A stretch of 64,000 bases of DNA. It comes from an uncultured Bacteroidales bacterium. GTDB lineage: Bacteria; Bacteroidota; Bacteroidia; Bacteroidales; Muribaculaceae. Shown piece after piece: positions 43,200 to 53,900 of this stretch. The stretch is from the NCBI GenBank assembly GCA_902776835.1, contig CACYRK010000003.1, forward strand, positions 115,939 to 179,938, written 5' to 3'. A program made the position numbers and the translations under genes. The notes under the pieces are model-generated. The model did not search any database. It had not been told where the DNA came from and was given only the letters and a program-made list of their open reading frames with translations. Positions within the stretch are counted from its first letter, which is position 1. Every line of letters begins with the position of its first letter.

Positions 43200-46100
43200 T
43201 TAGTATTCACCGACTTGCTGAATTTGCCCCAAGTGATTGACGCGCACCTTGACGACACCTTTAAGATTGTTGAGAGCGGTTATTCGTTTCCAAGTAATAC
43301 CTTTCAAAGTTTTGTCGTCGCTGACAGTAGTTTCAAGATGGTGACGGAAAAAATAATCTTTAGACGTTAGTTTTTGAACCCTAAACAGATGCTTGCTTAT
43401 CTCACTTGCTAACGACGGGTCGGTAAGGTCAACTTCCTCAGGATTAAAGCCATCGCCAGGGAATACAAAATATTCATTTTGTTTCATGGTGAAAAGGAAT
43501 TTCCAGCCTTGGTCGTGGCGGTAATTCTTATCAACAATCGGCAAGCCACAGTTTGCTGCTGCGGTGGCCTCCATCATCGACACGATGTGCTCTTGCAAAT
43601 TACCGTCGGCATCTTCAAAGATTGCAACATGATGATTGTTGCTTGTGCTCACATAGTCGGTGGGGATGTGTTGTGCATTCTCATCGAGTATAACACGGCC
43701 TTGATTGTCACGCTTCTCATGCAGCGCCACTGCTTCTCTTACGCCCGTAATTGTAACTCGCTTGATGGCTATGCCCTGCTCCTTGTTAATCCAAATGGGG
43801 TTTTCGTCAAGGTTGGAGAACGCCTTGGCATAGTCGTTGCCAAATTCGCTGAGCCGTTGCCATAAAATGCGCTGCACGCCCTTGTCGATCACCTTTTCGA
43901 TTTTTATGTCCTTGCTGATGGGTTTTCGAATGGTGAATTGCTGGCACAGTTGCACGGTTTTAACCTTTTCGGGCACTTGTGTGGCATGACTGTCGGTGGT
44001 GAACAGCGGATTCTTTTTTAGCGAGTTCTTGCCGGTAAATGCCTTTTTCGGGTCGCCGCCGTTTTCATTCAATCGCCGCATAAGCGCCTCACGATAGTCT
44101 TTGCGGGCCACTGTGGCGATTTTCGCCGCATCGAATGTCGCGTTGACCGTCTCTTCCTTGGTTTGGTAGAATCGCTTTGAGCCATAAATTGTCTCATTAT
44201 GCAATTGCCCGCGTGGTGTGAGTGTGGCTTGAACTGGGCCTCCTTTCATCTTGTTGACTCCGCGTGTCACCACCTTGTTTTTAGCCTTGATTGAGACGAG
44301 CACGGCATCGAGTTGCCGCAACGCTTCGCGTCGCAACTCGTCGAGGGGCATCGGTGGCAAGAATTTGCCCTTTTCAGTGATTTCGTTCTTGATAAGCGCC
44401 AAAGCGTTGTCGCTGGGTTCGTCGCCACTTGCCGCGTTCAGGTTATTAAGCAACTGAATGTGCTGAAGTCGGGTAAAAGCAATGGTAAGTGCATCCATAG
44501 CATGGTGGCGATGGTCGTTGCGCTTGGTCCAACCATTGATAATGCGCACTTGGTGGCCTTCCTTGTTTTGCTCGATGGTGGTGAGGCCGAGGCTGTTGTA
44601 TTTATCCCAATTGAGTTCTTTCATCACGTCCACGAGTTGCCAGTCCTCGCGCAAGCGAGCGGTGATGGCACCTGTTGTCGGAACCACCACGCGGCACAGT
44701 TGCTGCAATAGTTCTTTGGCCTTGCGGGCAATGTATTGCGAGTCGCTCAGGTCGCGGTTGAGGAAGTCGCTGGGGATGTCCTTTTCAGTCATCAGCAGAT
44801 AAGCGTGTTTGCGATTTGTGCCATTACGATTGTTCTTGTCGTAGAGGAATGCAATGCGCTTCTCGTACTCTTTCACACCTGCCTCGCCCTCCTTACTTCG
44901 CACATAGTCCATTGCCGTCATTTTCGATTTCTCGATATTCACGGCACGCGACTCGATGGTTTTGTTGTTCAATGAATCGTCGAACAACAATGCTTGTGGA
45001 ATAATGTGCTCGATATCAAAGTCACGCGAGAACAACCGATCTTTGGGAATGTAAGTCTGTGAATAAAGTGTCTTGTAGCCGTTAGGCGCGAGTTCTTGAT
45101 AGAGTCGGTATCGAATCACATCCTTGCGCGTAGGGCGTGGAATGTTGAACGGCGACTCTTGGAGAATCTTCTTGATTTTCTCGGTTTCGTCGGTGCGTGC
45201 ACGCAAGCGAGTAGTGGCTTTTTCGCGCTGCTCTTGAGTCTGCTTAAGCGTTCGCGCCATTTCCACGTGAATCTCATTGAAAGGCCCATACTCGCTATTG
45301 CAGCCGTTCACCACATGAATCATCTGGTTAAGAATCTTCTCAACCACAGGATTGCGCAAAGCGCCTTTTTGCAGCAGTGGCAGCGTGTCGACCAACTCAC
45401 GGGTCTCATTTTCTTCTTTGGTCAGCGAGGCTTTTGAGTGGCGATAACCAGCCATCTCGCACGCCTCACTGTAAATGTAGCCCTGCTTGAGGAACGGCAT
45501 AATCTTCAGTATTGCTTTTGTGCTCAGCGACCCATAGTCGTCGACCAGGTTGACGGTCGTGAATGCAGCGGCATACTCAAGCGAAAGGCCTGTGAGCGCC
45601 GAGATGTGTGCTATTAACCTATCATTGCCTGTGGCGCTGTCATCGCCCTCGTAGGAGTACAGCAAATGCCACAGTTTAAACAACTTTTCAGCCTGCATAG
45701 TGTCGGCATCCACGCAATCGAAAGTCAAGAAACTTGTGTCGGCCCCAAGGGCTCCCTTGAGCACTTGGTCGACCATCATAAACTTGCTGCGCGAATCCAA
45801 CTTGTCGAATTTTTCGACATCATGTCCGCTCCACTCCACCACTTTCTTGCAAGCCTCAAGGATGGCGACGAGTGTGGTGTTGCCCTGCAGTTGCTTGAAA
45901 TTCAGTTTGTAATCATTGTCGTTATAGCCGAGAAGTTTCAAGATTTCGCTATCGGTCATCTTCTCCCTGCCGTTCAGTTCGTCGACAACGAGTTGTTTTT
46001 GCTCCAGCGTAAGGGCGGTTTGATTGTCGGCCTTTCGGCCACGGCGGGTGCGGTCTTCAATCATTAGATTGTTGACCGTGGACCATATCTTGAATTGTTG

Positions 46101-47327
46101 GAAAAGCGGTGAACTCTTGGGGCACACTCGGCATCCAGTCATCACCTTGCGCTCTTGGCCATTAACGTTAACCGTGATTTCGCGCGACTCAAACTCGCAG
46201 AACGACACCAGGCCTTTCATCGATTTGAGACGTCGCTGGTAGAATATCACCACATCGCGAAGTTCGTGTTTAAGTTCATCGGTCAGTTGGCTGGGATAGA
46301 ACTGTCGCTGGCATTCCCAAATGGTTTCAAACTCATTAAGGTAGTCTTGACGATAGAACACCCTGTTTTTCAACCGAGTATTGGGGTTGTCGTCGAGCAG
46401 CGACATTAAGTGTTGGCCTACGGTCTGCTTTTTGAAATATAACTCCTTGCTACGGTCGCTGATTGCTCCCAGATAGCCACTTGAGTTGCCTATTGCAGAA
46501 TTGACGTTGGCAATTATCGAAACAATTTGCTCTGGCTCAAGGCGCGTGTTTAATGCTTCGGCACGCCAACGCAAAAGTGTGGCAGTGCGTGTTTTTCGGT
46601 CTTTCAGTTCGGCAGATTTCCATCCCATGGTGGCAAATGTGGCCTCGGTGCCGCGCTGGTTCTTGCCATGTAGTTGCTCAAAAAGTTCATCGGTGAGAAT
46701 GTCACTATAATGCTTTTGCTGTTCTTGCCAAATGCATTGCAACTCGTGACGCAAGTCTGATGCATAAAAATCGGGCAAGTGTTTCTTGCCTTGTTGTATC
46801 AGTTGATATGACAATTGCCCGGGAGTGAGGTTGTCATCATAGAGGCGACGTGCGATTTCCATTCCGTCGATTAATGTACCCTCTTCTTGATTGCGGGCTC
46901 GGCGATTACTTTTATAGCCGCGCTTTTTGTTTATCATCAGCAGCACGCGAGCCAACTCCGGCAGCGTGATTTGCTCTTGCGCCGCCTTGGCACGAAGGCG
47001 ATAAGTCTCGAAAGTTGTGGCATTGCCTTCTTCGCCAAGCAGTGTCTCGTCATCAATCCAATTCTCACGCTTCAACACGTGCAACAGATGCTCGCGACGC
47101 AGTTTATAGCGTTGCAAGTTGCGACGCATACCACGCTTTAAAGTGCGGTCGGCAGTGGTTGTTATGGCTTTGCCTTTCTCAAAATTATCTTTCTCATCGG
47201 CCGAAAGCGGAGTGATTCTAACTCCAATCTTCACAATCGATGATTCTTCATTGTTATTCTCAGCCTGATTGACGACAGCCCAGCCAATACTATTTGTGCC
47301 TAAGTCAAGTCCCAAAACTCGTTTCAT
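43200..47327 (-). CDS. cas9: CRISPR-associated endonuclease Cas9 (type II-C)
   Basis: This 1375-residue protein cuts DNA guided by crRNA and tracrRNA. RuvC-I is RVLGLDLGTNSIGWAVVNQ with Asp8. The arginine-rich bridge helix is near residues 58-85 (TLKRGMRRNLQRYKLRREHL). RuvC-II has Glu689 in EIHVEMARTL. The HNH domain has DIEHIIPQ with His774, and RuvC-III is HHAMDALTIA with His942 and Asp945. All expected catalytic residues are present. The length is typical of Bacteroidetes II-C Cas9, larger than the compact II-C forms of Neisseria and Campylobacter. The PAM cannot be read from this window. It is the first gene of the cas operon. Confidence 0.98.
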   Translation of the reverse strand: MKRVLGLDLGTNSIGWAVVNQAENNNEESSIVKIGVRITPLSADEKDNFEKGKAITTTADRTLKRGMRRNLQRYKLRREHLLHVLKRENWIDDETLLGEEGNATTFETYRLRAKAAQEQITLPELARVLLMINKKRGYKSNRRARNQEEGTLIDGMEIARRLYDDNLTPGQLSYQLIQQGKKHLPDFYASDLRHELQCIWQEQQKHYSDILTDELFEQLHGKNQRGTEATFATMGWKSAELKDRKTRTATLLRWRAEALNTRLEPEQIVSIIANVNSAIGNSSGYLGAISDRSKELYFKKQTVGQHLMSLLDDNPNTRLKNRVFYRQDYLNEFETIWECQRQFYPSQLTDELKHELRDVVIFYQRRLKSMKGLVSFCEFESREITVNVNGQERKVMTGCRVCPKSSPLFQQFKIWSTVNNLMIEDRTRRGRKADNQTALTLEQKQLVVDELNGREKMTDSEILKLLGYNDNDYKLNFKQLQGNTTLVAILEACKKVVEWSGHDVEKFDKLDSRSKFMMVDQVLKGALGADTSFLTFDCVDADTMQAEKLFKLWHLLYSYEGDDSATGNDRLIAHISALTGLSLEYAAAFTTVNLVDDYGSLSTKAILKIMPFLKQGYIYSEACEMAGYRHSKASLTKEENETRELVDTLPLLQKGALRNPVVEKILNQMIHVVNGCNSEYGPFNEIHVEMARTLKQTQEQREKATTRLRARTDETEKIKKILQESPFNIPRPTRKDVIRYRLYQELAPNGYKTLYSQTYIPKDRLFSRDFDIEHIIPQALLFDDSLNNKTIESRAVNIEKSKMTAMDYVRSKEGEAGVKEYEKRIAFLYDKNNRNGTNRKHAYLLMTEKDIPSDFLNRDLSDSQYIARKAKELLQQLCRVVVPTTGAITARLREDWQLVDVMKELNWDKYNSLGLTTIEQNKEGHQVRIINGWTKRNDHRHHAMDALTIAFTRLQHIQLLNNLNAASGDEPSDNALALIKNEITEKGKFLPPMPLDELRREALRQLDAVLVSIKAKNKVVTRGVNKMKGGPVQATLTPRGQLHNETIYGSKRFYQTKEETVNATFDAAKIATVARKDYREALMRRLNENGGDPKKAFTGKNSLKKNPLFTTDSHATQVPEKVKTVQLCQQFTIRKPISKDIKIEKVIDKGVQRILWQRLSEFGNDYAKAFSNLDENPIWINKEQGIAIKRVTITGVREAVALHEKRDNQGRVILDENAQHIPTDYVSTSNNHHVAIFEDADGNLQEHIVSMMEATAAANCGLPIVDKNYRHDQGWKFLFTMKQNEYFVFPGDGFNPEEVDLTDPSLASEISKHLFRVQKLTSKDYFFRHHLETTVSDDKTLKGITWKRITALNNLKGVVKVRVNHLGQIQQVGEY

Positions 47328-47370
47328 ATAGTTAAATTTTTAGGGAATTAATAATCCAACATTAATATGT

Positions 47371-47403
47371 AATGCGCTATTTGCGCATTGAGTCACAAAA
47401 TTA
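47371..47403 (-). promoter_or_regulatory. cas9 promoter -7 element with adjacent hairpin
   Basis: The minus strand reads TAATTTTG at 47403-47396, an exact -7 match, but I see no -33 at the usual distance. Just downstream, AATGCGC-TATTT-GCGCATT (47371-47389) is a perfect inverted repeat with 7-bp arms. It covers or directly follows the predicted start site, about 44 bp before the ATG at 47327. Confidence 0.55.
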
Positions 47404-47453
47404 CTAATAAATAATGAAAAATGCATGGTTTTGTTCAAAAAAAGAAGAAAATT

Positions 47454-47484
47454 TTTGCTATTTCAAAATTTTGCAGTAATTTTG
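47454..47484 (+). promoter_or_regulatory. tracrRNA promoter
   Basis: TTTG (47454-47457), 19 bp, then TAATTTTG (47477-47484) is a perfect Bacteroidetes promoter. Transcription would start near 47488, exactly at the anti-repeat. Confidence 0.8.
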
Positions 47485-47487
47485 CAG

Positions 47488-47573
47488 GTACAAATTTGAA
47501 GCAATTCACAATAAGGATTATTCCGTTGTGAAAACATCAAAAGCGGGACGGTTTAGGCTTGTCTCGCTTTTTT
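47488..47573 (+). ncRNA. tracrRNA
   Basis: The anti-repeat at 47489-47511 (TACAAATTTGAAGCAATTCA, then CAA) pairs with repeat positions 2-25 with one bulged base. It is followed by the conserved II-C tracr core AAGGATTATTCCGTTGTGAA with its small GGA-UUAU-UCC stem. The RNA ends in a Rho-independent terminator, GCGGGAC (47543-47549) with GTCTCGC (47561-47567), and a six-T run to 47573. It is transcribed divergently from cas9, about 160 bp from the cas9 ATG. Confidence 0.92.
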
Positions 47574-47942
47574 CTGTCCCACACGGCAATTATCCGTCAA
47601 TCATTCATCAATCAGCATAATCCGTATAATCCGTAGTTGATAAATAATTAGTATAATTCGTGTAATCAGTGGTTTGAATATTCGCGAAATTCGTGTTGAA
47701 AGAGGCAGAATTCATGTTGAGAGCAGGGATATGGTAGGGTGCGTGAGGGGGGGAATATTTGTTGAATGATTATTGGGGTTGGAGGGGGGTTGGTGGGGTG
47801 GTTTTTGGGCGGAAATAGGGTGAAATGGGGATTTTTTTAGTTAAATTGTGGATTTATAGGTGATTAATTGAGAAATATTTGTATCTTTGCACCTTAGTAT
47901 TGTAACAAAATTGAAATAATAAACACAAAAAATATTTCAATC
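47574..47942. other. Intergenic region upstream of the giant surface protein gene
   Basis: I see no gene in these 369 bp. The first part holds AATTCGTG and ATTCGCGAAATTCGTGTT motifs related to those at 34399-34510. The last part contains the promoter of the 47943 gene. Confidence 0.6.
47882..47889 (+). promoter_or_regulatory. -7 promoter element for the 47943 gene
   Basis: TATCTTTG is an exact -7 match, preceded by TTTG directly adjacent, giving TTTGTATCTTTG. That 12-mer is identical to the promoter-like core of the CRISPR repeat. It lies 53 bp before the ATG. Confidence 0.6.
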
Positions 47943-50900
47943 ATGAGAAGAAATCATTTTTTTATCCTGTCAGCATTGACGGCGATTATGCTGCTGGTGC
48001 CGCTATCGGGATGGGCCATCTCTGGCACTTTTTCTGACCCGGGAGGCGGCACTTATTGGGGCAACGTGTATGTCTCCAGCATCAGCAGCGGCAAGAGCTA
48101 CGGTTGGTGCACCGGCGACAGCGAGGATGCCAAGATGAATGAGTTCAGGGGATTCGAGTGTTCCAACAACGGAAAAGTGACCACTCAAAACCCGTGGTTT
48201 TTCTTCAAATTCCGTTACAACAAAAAACAGAGCAAAGATTACAACTACAAGAGTTCGACGCAGGACATCTATGTGATGTTGCACGACGGGACACTGCACA
48301 AAATCCTTTCTGCAGGGTCGAGTTGGTCGCAAACCGACAAGAGTTGGGGTCTGGTCAACTGCTCGTGGGATGGCGAGTGGTTCTACGTACGCTTTGCCCC
48401 CAACGAACGCGGCATACGCGAGGTTGGCGCCATGCAGGTCGAAAGTTCGAGCTATTACTACCAGAGCAACTTCTGGCATAGCGACTACTGGTTTTATATC
48501 CACGCGCGCTACCTCAAAGGCATCGACTTCGGCGACATGTCACGCGCCCGTGAGGCAAAGATTGAATGGACGGCACCCGACAAAGTGAAAGTCAGCGCCG
48601 ACAACAGTTGGCTTCCCTCATCGATTGGCAACGGAGTGTTCAACTTCACCTTCAACGCCGCCTACAACGCGTCGGTGTACGTGCCGAGCACCGGCAAGAC
48701 CTACAGCACCGCAACGTTCAGCGCCAAGAACCGCGGCACAGGCTCGGCCGAGCTGAAAGTACCACTCGGTCAAGACTTCACCGTCAACGTCACCCGCAAC
48801 ACGCAGACGTCGTTCACGTTTGAGGTGGGAGGCGACGTAAGTCAAAACCTGAATGAAAACGCCACACAATCAATGAGTTTCACCGGCACGATTAGCAGTC
48901 TCACAGCGCATCCGAATCAGGTCGAAGGCAATGTTGTGCTGCAATGGACGAGCGACCAGAAGAGCGACGACGGTGAGTATCAAGTGTATCGCACTGAGCT
49001 CAACGAGAGTGGAGGTTACGAGGGCAACCGCACACAGGTGGGAACAACCAAGAGCAGTCCTTTCACCGACAATGCCTCGAAGGGTCTCGCGCTGGGCAAA
49101 TACTACCGCTACGAGGTGTTCCAGAAGAAGAACTCGTGGGGCAACGTCAACATACCCTCCAACCCCGAGCCGTTAACCGTGGTTAGCGCTGCCGAGGTGC
49201 GCACCAGCACAGTTCCGGTAATCCCCCTGCATCTTGTGCAAGACACCGCCGTGACCGATGCGGTGAAGATGGAATGGGAGTTCGGCAACGTACCCAAGAA
49301 CGAGAACGACATAACCTTCAAGGTACACCGCATCGAGCCAGGCGGCACCATCACCCGCAACTATCTGGATGTCACCGTTCCACGCACTGCCGGAAAAGCA
49401 TCGTTCAGCGACGAGAAGCCGGCATCGATTTGCTCAAACTATGGTTATTACCTGCAACTCGACCTTGCTGACAACAAGGTGCACCTCTACAGCGACACCG
49501 TCTATGCTCATGTGACGGGCACAACTACTATTACCAGCATTGACGTCACTAAAGGCACCGCCGGCAACGATGTGATTATCAAGTGGAAAGCACATCAAGT
49601 CGGCACAACCGCCACACTCTACGACGTGCAGCGACGCTTCATAGGCAGCGATGACTGGTTGTCGGTTTATCAAACCGAGGGCACCAACTCGATGTATTCT
49701 TACACCGACAATACCGTTGAGCCCGGTCGCTACTATGAATATCGCGTCATAGCCTACATCAGCGACTGCGACGGTGGCGGCCACGCGGTGAGCAACACCA
49801 TGCGCGACGTGGGCTTCTGCCGAGCTTCGGGTGTGGTGAGCGGTCGCGTGCAGTTCGATACCGGCACGGCAGTCAACGATGTGCGCGTGACTCTGTCGCG
49901 CGAGAGTGACCCGACGAGTGACCGGTCAAGTCACAGCCGCAGCGTGCTCGACGCCGGTAATGCCATCACCCTTACCAATATCGGCAACGTGGTGGCTCAG
50001 GGTAAGCCTTTCACCCTGCAGTTCTTTGTGCGTCCCGAGGGCACCGGAACAATGACACTATCCGACTTCCCCAAAAAGTTGCAGTTGGATTATAATAGCA
50101 GCAATGGATTGTTCGATGTGAAGCTGGGCGATATGGTCATGGGTACCATCCCCGCCAATGAGTTCTCACAAGTATCACTCATCAGTGACGCTACTAATCT
50201 CACCACCTACATCACAGGGAACTCACGTGCCGCCAACGACACCACAGCCGCGCCGCAGCAAATGCCTTATATATTTGACCAACAGGTGGAATTCTATGAG
50301 AGCGGCAACTCGTTCGACGGCTGGACACTGTCGCAACAAGGAGGCGACACCGGATGGATTATTAATGGCGACAATGCTTTCCAGACGAGTTATATAGAGC
50401 TCACCGCCTACAAGGATTTCCCGATAACGGATCCGATGGTAGGGTCTGCCGTTGTGGCTTCGGTCACAAAGTCTTCGCCATGGGGTGCAAAAACCATGAA
50501 TGTCGCGGCACTATGTCTTGACGCCGACAACAACACCATCGACACATATACCATCTGTAACGATCTGTCGCAGCATGGCGACTGGAAGACATATACCACC
50601 GAGTTTACAATTCCTGAGGGCACAAAAAACATCAGATATAGGATTATAGCCAAAGACGGGCCATCCTGGCGCGGTTACTATGGTCCTTGCTTCAAGGACA
50701 TGACCCTGGCAGTCGATGTTTCGCCCGTATTTAACGGCAACTGGGTGCTTATGCCCGACTTCCGCGGCAACGTTGACGAAATGCGGTTGTGGAACCGCGC
50801 GCTCACCGAGGAGCAGATCGACAAAGACGCAGACCGCTACATCAGTGGCGAGACCGAGGGGTTGAAGGCTTACATCACCTTTGACGAAGGTCTGGAAGAG

Positions 50901-53900
50901 TATGCCTTCGACAGCTCGCTGACTAACGGCGTGCCTAACGGTCATCACGCTACCGTGGGCGCCAACACCCGTCCGAGTGATGTGATTCCCACCGAGAAAC
51001 AGTTGTCGTCCTACGGCATCACCAACGAGAGCGGCGAATATGAGATTCGCGGCATTCCGTTCACCGGCAGCGGCACGCGTTACAGTGTGTATCCCACCAA
51101 GGGTATTCACTCGTTCTCGCCCACGAGCCGCTCGGCATTCATCGGTGGCACATCACTGACCATCAACAACTGCGACTTTACCGACGTGTCGAGCTTCAAG
51201 GTGAGTGGCACCATCCGCTACAGCGGCACTACCATTCCGGTCGACAGCGTGAGCTTCTACGTCGACGGCACACCGTGCAACAAGAACGACAAGCTCATCT
51301 ACAGCGATGCCGACGGTAATTACGAGATTTCAGTACCCATCGGAAGCCATTATATTGAGGCGCGCCGCCAGGGTCACACCTTTGAGGGTGCCGGACGTTA
51401 TCCTGCCGGTACCGACGAGACCTATGAGTTCTTGAGCGACACCCATCTTGACTTCTACGACAACACCCTCGTTATTCTTGCCGGCCGCATTACCGGCGGA
51501 CAGACCGAGGGCGAGAAGCCACTGGGCTACGGCGTGAGCGAGAACACCATCGGCCAAGCAGTGATTACTCTGACGCCGCTCGACCACCCGCAACGCATGC
51601 TCAATGCCATGCAACAGGTCAATGGCACCACCATCGAGTGGGTCGCCAACCCCGAGAACATGGAAGTCGAAGGAGCGTCGAACGACATCAACAGCAACGC
51701 TTATCGCGCCGGCGGTAACAGCGACGACGTGAAGTACATCATAATCACCACCGATGCCAAAACCGGTGAGTTTAGCGCCAAGGTGCCGCCCATCCGCTAC
51801 ATGGTGGAGAGCGTGAAATTCCCGAATAATAGTGAGTTGGACAACGATGAGAAGTTCATGAACATTCCCGCCATCAACCTCACCAACGCCAACGACACCA
51901 TTATCCCCGACACAATCTACACGGCGACCAACGACCCGCTTCCTCTGTTCAAGTGCAACAAGAAGCTGATGCTGACCTATCGCAGCAACCCAGTGATTGA
52001 CATCACGCAAGCGGGAATGCCCGCCGGTGTTTTCGGTACCGACACCATCACTGTGCGCGATGCCGGCGAGGACATCAAGCTTCCCATCTACGACTACAAT
52101 GAGACGACCGGCAAGGTGACCTACAATTACCGCTACCCCATCTTCCAGCTTGGCAGGTCATATAACTTCAAGGTGCGGGCCTACGAGCCGTACCACAACA
52201 ACGACCCGGGCGCGACAAGAGCATTATACACCGACATGCTTCGCGACTCGGTAATCACCTTCGGCAACGAGCTTGGCGAGGCGGCACTCATTGTCGCCGA
52301 GGACCAAATTATCGACGGCCACGAGGTGAAACGTGGCGACATGGCCCGCCTCGACCCCGAGCAAGTGCAGCTCGACTCGGTTGGCGAGGGCACCTACAAG
52401 TGGATTGCCGGCATACCCAGCCTCAACGCTCCGTACACACGCAACATGAACGCCTCGATGGTAATTGAGGGACAGACCAAGCTCTGGAGCAGCGAAGGCT
52501 TGACCGCCATCATCTCAGGTGTCGTGCCTACCGGCAACAACTTCATCACCGCCGGTCCCAGCCATGTGCAGATGGTGCTCCGCGACCCGCCCGGCGACGG
52601 CTCTTCAGCAACATGGGCCACCGACTCGGTCACCAGCGACTACACCTACACCGTGCGCGGCGTGCACAACAACACCGAGCTGGGTGTCGACATCCGCACT
52701 TCATTAGAGTTTGACATCCTTACCGGAACGGCATTCTTCGGCAAAATGACCTACAACACCGTCATCGGAGAGAATCAAGTGTCATGGAAGTATGATGTTA
52801 ACAAAACCTGGGATAATCACACATCGGTTACCTACACCAATAGCCAGTCGACATCCACAAGTTCGACGATTGACTACGTAGGACGCGACGGAGACGTGTT
52901 TATCGGCTATTCCACCAACTATATCATCGGCGCGGCCGACAAGGTGGGCATCTTCAAGCAGGACGACGGCTCATGGGCAGTCGGCATGCAAGAGACTATG
53001 GCAATGGACGAGAAATTCAACACTCACTTCGAGTACTCGCAGAACTACATCGAGACCACCCTGTTTTATAATGTTACGCGCACACGCAACACCATGCTCA
53101 AGCACATCAACTCGATGAGCGAGATTGAGGAGAACCCGGCTGTACCCACCTATTACACCTTCCTCACCGCCGACGACCCCAATTACGGCACGAGCAACAA
53201 CGACAAGAAAGCTTGGGGTGCCGAGGCAAAGAACGGTTTTGAGGGTCCCAGCTACTACGCTCGCTTCCCCGTAGGCTATGAGGGCTGCGACAGCGTGCTG
53301 TGGTGCAACGAGATAATCGACAAGTGGAAGCAGACCCTCGCCGACAACGAGGAAGATAAGCTCAAAGCCTTCAACGATGCCAAATACAAGATTGGCAACG
53401 AATCGTTTGAACGCGGCGTGACCGTGACCAACAGCTCCGGCACAAGTTCCAAGGAGGTTCACAACTCCACCGAGGTGTTCTCGACCGGACTGGCTTATCG
53501 TGGCAAAAACGGCTTCCTGCTCGACAAAATGGGAGCAATCATCATCTCGAACACCGATATCGGGTATCACCAGACGAAATACGATGTTGACGAGACGACG
53601 AAAAGCGAACGTTTCTCCTATACCCTCAACGACACTCAGCGTGGCAATGCCCACACGGTCGATGTGTTCGAGTCGCCCAGAGGATGGTCAACCATCTTCC
53701 GTACCCGCGGAGGTCAGACTCGATGCCCCTATGAGGGTGAGACACGCACCAAGTATTTCAACGAGGGCACTCTGCTCGACTACGCAACGATGAAGAGCGA
53801 CAACCCGCACATCTACATTCCTGTGCGCAACTTGGTCGACATCCCCGCCGGACAAGACGCACAGTTGCAGGTGGTGTTCTCCAACGACAGCGAGACCCAC

